From the NCBI GenBank assembly GCA_017621085.1, contig JAGATW010000119.1, forward strand, positions 1 through 57,821: a DNA stretch of 57,821 bases. The letters run 5' to 3'. Below the pieces are notes generated by a model. It was not told the DNA's origin. It made no database searches and saw only the letters and a program-made list of their open reading frames with translations. Origin of the DNA: Clostridia bacterium (GTDB lineage: Bacteria > Bacillota > Clostridia > Oscillospirales > CAG-272). Each line of letters begins with the position of its first letter. Position 1 is the first letter of the stretch. The position numbers were made by a program, and so were the translations under genes. Positions 52,909-57,821 of the stretch are shown piece by piece.

Positions 52909-54264
52909 ATGAGCATTATAGATAAACTCAAAAGCCTCATTTCAAAGGACAAGAATGGTAATGAGGTAAAAACAGCAAATTCCTATCTTTCAGGTAAGGA
53001 GATTCGCAGAATTGCCAAGGAAAACAGTAAGGTTATGAAGCGTCTTGAGGCGTACAAATACCGTAAGGCAGACGAGAGCGAATTTGTAACTGAATTAAAG
53101 GATGAAAAGAATATTTTGGAAATTGAGGATTTACATACATACTTCTTTACAGACCAAGGCGTTGTAAAGGCGGTAAACGGTGTTTCCTTTGACGTTCCAA
53201 AAAATGCAACCGTTGGTGTTGTTGGTGAAAGCGGCTGTGGTAAGAGTGTTACCAGTATGTCTGTTATGCGTTTATTACAGGGCCCACAGGGTCAAATTTA
53301 CTCCGGCGACATTCGCTTCAAAGCCAATGACTATAAGTACGACGCCAATGGCAAAATGATTCCCGTTTACGAAACAGACGAAAACGGAGAAATAGTTTAC
53401 GAGGAAATAGTAAACAAAAAGGGCGAGACTGTAAGAGTGCCTGTACAAAAGAAAAACGTAGATGGTGCATTACAGTATGAAATGGAAGAAAAGATTTACG
53501 ATATTGCTAAAATGCCAATTAACGAGATACATCGTATTCGTGGTAAGCAAATCGCAATGATTTTCCAAGAGCCAATGACATCTCTTAACCCAATTTTCAC
53601 AATCGGTGAACAGCTTGATGAGGTAACATTTATTCACGTTCCGGGTGCTACAAAGCAAATGGCAAAGGATAAGTCAATAGAAATGCTTAACCTTGTTGGA
53701 ATTGCAATGCCGGAAAGAGTGTATAAATCCTACCCACACGAGTTATCAGGTGGTATGCGTCAAAGAGTTATGATAGCTATGGCGCTTGCCTGTAACCCAC
53801 GCTTGATTATAGCAGACGAGCCAACAACAGCTCTTGACGTTACAATTCAAGCCCAAATTCTTGATTTATTGCGTGACCTAAAGGAAAAAATTGATGGTTC
53901 AATTCTTCTTATCACACACGACCTTGGCATAATTGCTGAAATGGCTGATTATGTTGTAGTTATGTATGCGGGAAGAGTAATTGAAAAGGGTACAGTTTCT
54001 GAAATTTTCCACAATCCTATGCACCCATATACAATAGGCTTGCAGAAATCAAAGCCTACCCTTGAATCAAATACAGAAACACTTTTCAATATTCCGGGTA
54101 ACGTACCAAACCCAATTAATATGCCTAACCACTGTTATTTCAAGGAAAGATGCTCACAGTGTATTCAAAAATGCTCTGGCGACTATCCGGGAATGATACA
54201 GGTTAGCCCAACACACTACGTAGCTTGTCATTTATATGAGGAAAAGGAGGAGCAAAATGGCTGA
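52909..54264 (+). CDS. oppD: oligopeptide ABC transporter ATPase OppD with insertion
   Basis: The product has 451 residues against about 330 usually. A basic N-terminal extension of about 65 residues precedes the ABC fold. Walker A is GESGCGKS (106-113), Q-loop Gln220, signature LSGGMRQR (279-286) and Walker B LIIADEP (299-305). About 60 residues (138-197), charged and Val/Glu-rich, are inserted between Walker A and the Q-loop. The C-terminal Cys-rich segment (CYFKERCSQCIQKC) is the one seen in OppD/DppD proteins and may hold an iron-sulfur cluster. It starts 4 nt after oppC and overlaps oppF by 8 nt. Confidence 0.94.
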   Translation: MSIIDKLKSLISKDKNGNEVKTANSYLSGKEIRRIAKENSKVMKRLEAYKYRKADESEFVTELKDEKNILEIEDLHTYFFTDQGVVKAVNGVSFDVPKNATVGVVGESGCGKSVTSMSVMRLLQGPQGQIYSGDIRFKANDYKYDANGKMIPVYETDENGEIVYEEIVNKKGETVRVPVQKKNVDGALQYEMEEKIYDIAKMPINEIHRIRGKQIAMIFQEPMTSLNPIFTIGEQLDEVTFIHVPGATKQMAKDKSIEMLNLVGIAMPERVYKSYPHELSGGMRQRVMIAMALACNPRLIIADEPTTALDVTIQAQILDLLRDLKEKIDGSILLITHDLGIIAEMADYVVVMYAGRVIEKGTVSEIFHNPMHPYTIGLQKSKPTLESNTETLFNIPGNVPNPINMPNHCYFKERCSQCIQKCSGDYPGMIQVSPTHYVACHLYEEKEEQNG

Positions 54265-55357
54265 AAATAAGATTTTAGAGGCTGAAGAGCAAGAAAACTC
54301 CCCTATGTATGATGACGAGGCAGAAAAGGCAAGATACCAAGAAGCACGCAAGGCGCAAGCCGAGGAGGACTTTAAAAAGCCCTTTGACAAGGATGCTCTT
54401 TTAGAGGTGCGTCACCTAAGAAAGGCTTTCCCGATTAAAAAGACCATAACAGGTAAGGTTTTACAGGAGCTTGTAGCTGTTGACGATATTTCCTTTAAGC
54501 TTCACGCAGGTGAAACTATTGGTATCGTTGGTGAAAGTGGATGTGGCAAAACCACAATGGGTAGAACAGTTCTTAAATTGCACAAATCCAATGGCGGTCA
54601 AATTATATTTGACGGACAGGATATAACTGATTTTAAGCCAAGTCAAATGCGTGAAATACGTAAGAAAATGCAAATCATTTTCCAAGACCCATATTCATCA
54701 CTACCACCAAGAAGCACAGTAGGCGGCATCTTGTCAGAGCCTGTAAATGTTCATAAAATCGTTCCTAAGGACCAGGTTAAGGACTATGTTCTTGAATTAA
54801 TGGACAAGTGTGGCTTACGTGATTATTATTACGAAAGATATCCACACGAGTTTTCGGGTGGTCAGCGTCAAAGAATTTGTATTGCTCGTGCGCTTAGTGT
54901 TAACCCTAAGCTTGTAATTTGTGACGAGCCTGTTTCTGCTCTTGACGTATCAATTCAAGCACAAATTATTAACCTTTTAAAGAGCTTACAGGAGTCAATG
55001 AACTTAGCGTACTTGTTTATTTCCCACGATTTAAGCGTTGTTAAGTTCATTTCCGATAAAATCGGTGTTATGTATCTTGGCTCAATGGTTGAGTTTGGCT
55101 CAAAGACAGATATATTTGCAAATCCGCTTCACCCTTATACAAAGGCATTATTCTCAGCTATACCAAATCCTAATCCTGATATTAAGATGAAGCGTATAGC
55201 ATTAGCCGGTGATATTCCATCTCCTGCTAACCCGCCAAACGGATGTCGCTTCCATACCCGTTGCCCTTACGCAAAGGAAATTTGTAAGCACATTACCCCG
55301 GAATATAAGGAATACGAAACAGGACACTTTGCAGCCTGTCATTTATTAGAGGAGTAA
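54257..55357 (+). CDS. oppF: oligopeptide ABC transporter ATPase OppF
   Basis: The product has 366 residues from ATG 54257, which overlaps the oppD stop (ATGGCTGA) and has AAGGAGGAG 6-14 nt upstream; an in-frame ATG at 54236 lacks one. Walker A is GESGCGKT (92-99), the signature is FSGGQRQR and Walker B is LVICDEP, followed by the H-loop FISHD. A conserved C-terminal Cys motif (CRFHTRCPYAKEIC) is present. The N-terminal 45 residues are charged and helical. With OppD it powers the peptide importer. Confidence 0.95.
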   Translation: MAENKILEAEEQENSPMYDDEAEKARYQEARKAQAEEDFKKPFDKDALLEVRHLRKAFPIKKTITGKVLQELVAVDDISFKLHAGETIGIVGESGCGKTTMGRTVLKLHKSNGGQIIFDGQDITDFKPSQMREIRKKMQIIFQDPYSSLPPRSTVGGILSEPVNVHKIVPKDQVKDYVLELMDKCGLRDYYYERYPHEFSGGQRQRICIARALSVNPKLVICDEPVSALDVSIQAQIINLLKSLQESMNLAYLFISHDLSVVKFISDKIGVMYLGSMVEFGSKTDIFANPLHPYTKALFSAIPNPNPDIKMKRIALAGDIPSPANPPNGCRFHTRCPYAKEICKHITPEYKEYETGHFAACHLLEE

Positions 55358-55360
55358 TTA

Positions 55361-55597
55361 ATGAAGGACAAAAAGAAAAAGGAAAAGGTAATCTATATTG
55401 ACGATGGACGCACAATTGCAGATATGTCAAATGTAGGCTATGGTAAATACATAAGCAAGGATGGTAAAAGAAGGTCAACCTTCAAGGAAAAATGGAATAC
55501 CTATTGGGAGGCCGTTAAAATGATGCTTGTCCCTATGCTTGTAGTAATTGGTATAATTGCCGTAGCATACCTTGTTATGTACTTTTCTTTAAAATAG
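55361..55597 (+). CDS. small single-pass membrane protein coupled to the opp operon
   Basis: The product has 78 residues. A strongly basic N-terminus (KDKKKKEK), a short conserved-looking stretch (YIDDGRTIADMSNV) and one transmembrane helix (about 53-75) are seen. It starts 3 nt after oppF, with GAGGAG overlapping the oppF stop, so it is translated with the transporter. It may be an accessory or assembly subunit. I do not recognise a named family. Confidence 0.78.
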   Translation: MKDKKKKEKVIYIDDGRTIADMSNVGYGKYISKDGKRRSTFKEKWNTYWEAVKMMLVPMLVVIGIIAVAYLVMYFSLK

Positions 55598-55623
55598 CCT
55601 AAAGGATTGCTAACTATAAAGAC

Positions 55624-55657
55624 AAAAGCACAGAGATTTTTCATCTCTGTGCTTTTT
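55624..55657. terminator. terminator closing the opp unit
   Basis: AAAAGCACAGAGAT (55624-55637) pairs with ATCTCTGTGCTTTT (55643-55656), with A-run and T-run on its flanks. It may serve both this unit and the convergent ASCH gene. Confidence 0.88.
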
Positions 55658-55662
55658 CTGTA

Positions 55663-55998
55663 TTAAATTAACTCAATCTCAATTGCCAATGCTCCATATA
55701 GCTTTATATCCTTATCATTATAGTATTGGCTCATATCACAAGGGTCGGCGGTTTCATTTTCCAAGTAGCCAAGCCTTACCTTGTCATAGTGCTTATAAAG
55801 CTCGTCAAAATCCTTGAATTTTGTCAAATTACAAACACGTGTTAACACTTTTTCGCCCTTTTCTCTGTGAGAAAACTCTATTTCATCACCAATTTTAATT
55901 AAAGAACGCTTTTTATCACATAGCCTCATTTCAATTGTTTTTTGCCCTGATTTAATTGAGTAAAAGGGTCCATCATTCAGCTTCATTTCATATCTCAT
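55663..55998 (-). CDS. ASCH-domain RNA-binding-type protein
   Basis: The product has 111 residues, the length of a lone ASCH domain. The N-terminal pattern LNDGPFYSIKSGQKTIEMRL and the following IKIGDEIEFSHRE are the usual ASCH strands (substrate-side Lys and Glu/Arg). The family resembles PUA domains and some members hydrolyse N4-acetylcytidine or bind modified RNA; which applies here is unknown. Its start overlaps the end of the TrmO-like gene by 4 nt (ATGA), so the two are cotranslated and may both act on RNA. Confidence 0.83.
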   Translation of the reverse strand: MRYEMKLNDGPFYSIKSGQKTIEMRLCDKKRSLIKIGDEIEFSHREKGEKVLTRVCNLTKFKDFDELYKHYDKVRLGYLENETADPCDMSQYYNDKDIKLYGALAIEIELI

Positions 55999-56672
55999 TT
56001 TTCACAAATCTCCACAACAGTTAAAATCTTGCCATCTACCATAAATTTTATCTCATATTTATCAAAGTAAAATCCGTAAATTCTGTCCTTGTCCTCAATA
56101 TATGATGGTCGTGGGTCTTGACCCAAGGCCTCCTCTAAGCATATAATTAAGGATGGGTCTATTTTACGTCTTAATTCCTCTGGTATTATAACCTCTTTCG
56201 TATAGTCCTCAATTTCTGTGCTAAAGCCGCCTAAAGCATCTTTTACACAATCAATGTGTGGAAGATAAGGCTTTATGTCATAAACAGGAGTATTATCCAT
56301 CATATCAGCACCGCTTAAATGCAAAACACAGCCAAGAGTGTCTGTTTTTTCAATTTTTTCAAGCTTTAGACAGGAAAGTGCCAAGGAGTTGGGACGGAAT
56401 GAGGAGCGTGTGGCAAAAACCCCCATACGTGTATTTCCACCTAAACGTGGTGGACGCACGGTAGGCGAAAAGCTATCTTGCTTATTTTCGGAAAAGCCCC
56501 AAATTATCCACACGTGACTGTACTTTTCTAAGCCCCTTAGTGCTTCCGGTATTCTGTACTCCGGCTCAAAAACAAGAGTTGCCATAATACTTTTACAAAG
56601 CCCACTTTGCCTTGGTAACCCAAACTTTGTAGGAAAGGCTGTTCTTATATGTCCAATTGGTTTAATCTCCAT
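55995..56672 (-). CDS. trmO: tRNA t6A37 N6-methyltransferase TrmO (TsaA family)
   Basis: The product has 225 residues. The start IKPIGHIRTAF, the segment GLEKYSHVWIIWGF and the long signature RPPRLGGNTRMGVFAT (73-88) with SSFRPN next to it define the TsaA/TrmO family, a beta-barrel S-adenosylmethionine enzyme that methylates N6-threonylcarbamoyladenosine at position 37 of certain tRNAs. DxxPVYDIKPYLP near 125-140 is also conserved. Length is normal. AAGGAG precedes the ATG. An inverted repeat lies upstream (56691-56747). Confidence 0.9.
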   Translation of the reverse strand: MEIKPIGHIRTAFPTKFGLPRQSGLCKSIMATLVFEPEYRIPEALRGLEKYSHVWIIWGFSENKQDSFSPTVRPPRLGGNTRMGVFATRSSFRPNSLALSCLKLEKIEKTDTLGCVLHLSGADMMDNTPVYDIKPYLPHIDCVKDALGGFSTEIEDYTKEVIIPEELRRKIDPSLIICLEEALGQDPRPSYIEDKDRIYGFYFDKYEIKFMVDGKILTVVEICEK

Positions 56673-56690
56673 AATAATCTCCTTTAAGTA

Positions 56691-56747
56691 GCCAAAATGT
56701 ACCTGCTTGAACGTGCCTGAAAAGTGATATAGCGAGTACGTTTTGGC
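56691..56747. repeat. 12-bp inverted repeat with a 33-nt loop upstream of trmO
   Basis: GCCAAAATGTAC (56691-56702) and GTACGTTTTGGC (56736-56747) pair at all 12 positions on the plus strand with one U-G wobble, and at 11 of 12 on the minus strand. It lies between divergent genes, just upstream of the trmO ribosome site. No riboswitch class was recognised. Confidence 0.5.
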
Positions 56748-56800
56748 AAAGCATACACAAACATTTTAACATAATAATACAAAAAAATCCATAATTTAAG

Positions 56801-56829
56801 TTGAATTTATATAAGCTTTGTGTTATTAT
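56801..56829 (+). promoter_or_regulatory. promoter of the TRIC channel gene
   Basis: TTGAAT (56801-56806), a 17-bp spacer and TATTAT (56824-56829) with extended -10 TGT, 30 bp before the ATG at 56860. Confidence 0.65.
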
Positions 56830-56859
56830 TACGTTGTAAAATAAATTTGAGGTGCATAA

Positions 56860-57558
56860 ATGGTAGATATAATTTTAGGTATTGTAGAATACATAGGCGT
56901 TATATCCTTTGCAATTTCCGGTACAGTTATAGCCATTAATAAAAAAACCGATGCAGTAGGTGCAGTTGTTTTTGCCTTGCTTACCTGCTTTGGCGGTGGT
57001 ATGTTAAGAGATATTGTGTTAGGTATAACTCCAAAAATTTTAACTAACAGAGAGTATCATTATTTAGCCCTTACCTGTATAGGTATAGCGCTTATTTGCT
57101 TTATGCTTGCATTTGTCCCCAAAACAGCAACCTTTATATCAAAGCATAGCCACGACTTTATAATTGACTTTACTGATGCGATTGGTCTTAGTGTATTTTG
57201 CGTTTTCGGTATAGATGTAGCACTTGAAATAAACGCAAATGCAAACTCTGTGCTATTAATCTTTTGTGGCTGCATAACAGGCGTTGGCGGTGGAATGCTA
57301 AGAGATATTTGCTCAGCTGAAATTCCATTTATCTTTAGAAAGCATATTTATCTAATTCCAACCTTATGTGGCGCAGCCTTCTATGCCTTAACCTATAAGT
57401 ATATTCCACACTTAGCCTCAATGCTAATAGCCATAGGAATTATAATTTCCTTGCGCGTCCTTGCCATTATATTTAAGTGGAATTTGCCTGTACCAAAGGG
57501 CAACAACAGTGGAATAAAGGAAACAACCTGCGAAAAGGAATTGAGCGAAATTAAATAA
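56860..57558 (+). CDS. trimeric intracellular cation channel family protein (UPF0126/YadS)
   Basis: The product has 232 residues and about seven hydrophobic helices. The family shows an internal duplication, and both halves carry its hallmark GGGMLRD (45-51 and 143-149). Known members form homotrimeric cation channels in the cytoplasmic membrane; some appear to pass K+ or Na+, and some have been tied to glycine transport. GAGG lies upstream of the ATG. The last 20 residues form a charged cytoplasmic tail. It is monocistronic, with its own promoter and terminator. Confidence 0.92.
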   Translation: MVDIILGIVEYIGVISFAISGTVIAINKKTDAVGAVVFALLTCFGGGMLRDIVLGITPKILTNREYHYLALTCIGIALICFMLAFVPKTATFISKHSHDFIIDFTDAIGLSVFCVFGIDVALEINANANSVLLIFCGCITGVGGGMLRDICSAEIPFIFRKHIYLIPTLCGAAFYALTYKYIPHLASMLIAIGIIISLRVLAIIFKWNLPVPKGNNSGIKETTCEKELSEIK

Positions 57559-57563
57559 AAAAC

Positions 57564-57600
57564 AAACCTCTTGTAGCAAAAGATTACAAGAGGTTTTATT
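57564..57600 (+). terminator. terminator of the TRIC channel gene
   Basis: AAACCTCTTGTA (57564-57575) pairs with TACAAGAGGTTT (57585-57596), followed by TATTG. The A-run before it could allow use on the minus strand too. Confidence 0.8.
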
Positions 57601-57683
57601 GTATAACGAAAACATCACGATAGTTGTGGGGTTCACTTTATTTAAAAGTGGATATTTATTTATGCATCATTCCGGGGAGTATG

Positions 57684-57709
57684 CCACACTGGGCTCGAAC
57701 CAATGTGGT
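57684..57709 (-). other. tRNA T-arm-like hairpin, no full tRNA
   Basis: On the minus strand ATTGG-TTCGAGC-CCAGT forms a T-stem and a T-loop matching the tRNA consensus, and the stem extends to 9 bp (CCACATTGG with CCAGTGTGG). No acceptor, D-arm or anticodon arm can be folded around it within the window. It may be a tRNA remnant or a chance hairpin. Nothing else is recognised in 57601-57821. Confidence 0.3.
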
Positions 57710-57821
57710 TTTATGTGGTAAATATTTCGCCTATCTTCAAAAACTCACTTGCCAATATGCCTATATAGTCTGCGTTCGTTTTTTTGCTATGCAAAATATT
57801 TTCTCACCTAAAACTGCTTCG

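Overview
The window reads as a chromosomal segment from a low-GC, single-membrane Firmicute, most likely an uncultured gut member of the Clostridia. The grounds are strong AGGAGG-type ribosome binding sites, near-consensus sigma-A promoters with 17-bp spacers, at least eight lipobox lipoproteins, U-tract terminators, a standard genetic code, and fermentative-anaerobe gene families (DUF5696, NapH-type polyferredoxin, CXXC tail proteins). The taxon is inferred; nothing in the window names it.

Layout. 1-2014: tRNA-Trp, a small lipoprotein and a PHP phosphoesterase. 2034-6224: a two-component system (histidine kinase and OmpR-type regulator) divergent from a Cthe_2159-like beta-helix lipoprotein, with back-to-back 7-4-7 direct-repeat operators between them. 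6258-9459: recG and a ROK glucokinase. 9884-22541: a seven-gene glycan-uptake operon with a CBM-fused solute-binding protein, two permease pairs, an NHL/TPR/Yip1 membrane protein and a DUF5696 protein, but no ATPase. 22658-26733 (minus): two paralogous clan GH-A-like glycosidases, one a secreted lipoprotein and one without any export signal. 26923-28155: a GT2 glycosyltransferase.

28293-38734 holds three related Ig-type lipoproteins, the first carrying a TlpA-like thioredoxin domain. They face a minus-strand pair: a NapH-like polyferredoxin fused to an extracellular TlpA domain, and a multi-spanning protein ending in a CTEC motif. I read this as a candidate transmembrane reductant relay feeding extracellular thiols. 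It is the best candidate for an undescribed system here.

39202-55597 is a probable single transcription unit: a 2471-residue cell-surface subtilase with a long BspA-type leucine-rich array, an InlB-repeat lipoprotein, a complete oligopeptide ABC importer (OppABCDF-like) and a small membrane protein. It looks like an extracellular protein-degradation and peptide-uptake unit. 55663-57558 holds an ASCH protein coupled to a TrmO-like tRNA methyltransferase, then a TRIC/UPF0126 channel.

Taken together, the accessory part of the window is a surface foraging island. Glycan is captured, cut outside and probably cut again inside, with glucose phosphorylated by the nearby glucokinase. Protein is cut and imported by the second unit. 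The redox module may keep secreted thiol proteins reduced. Assignments rest on motif reading; no database search was run.
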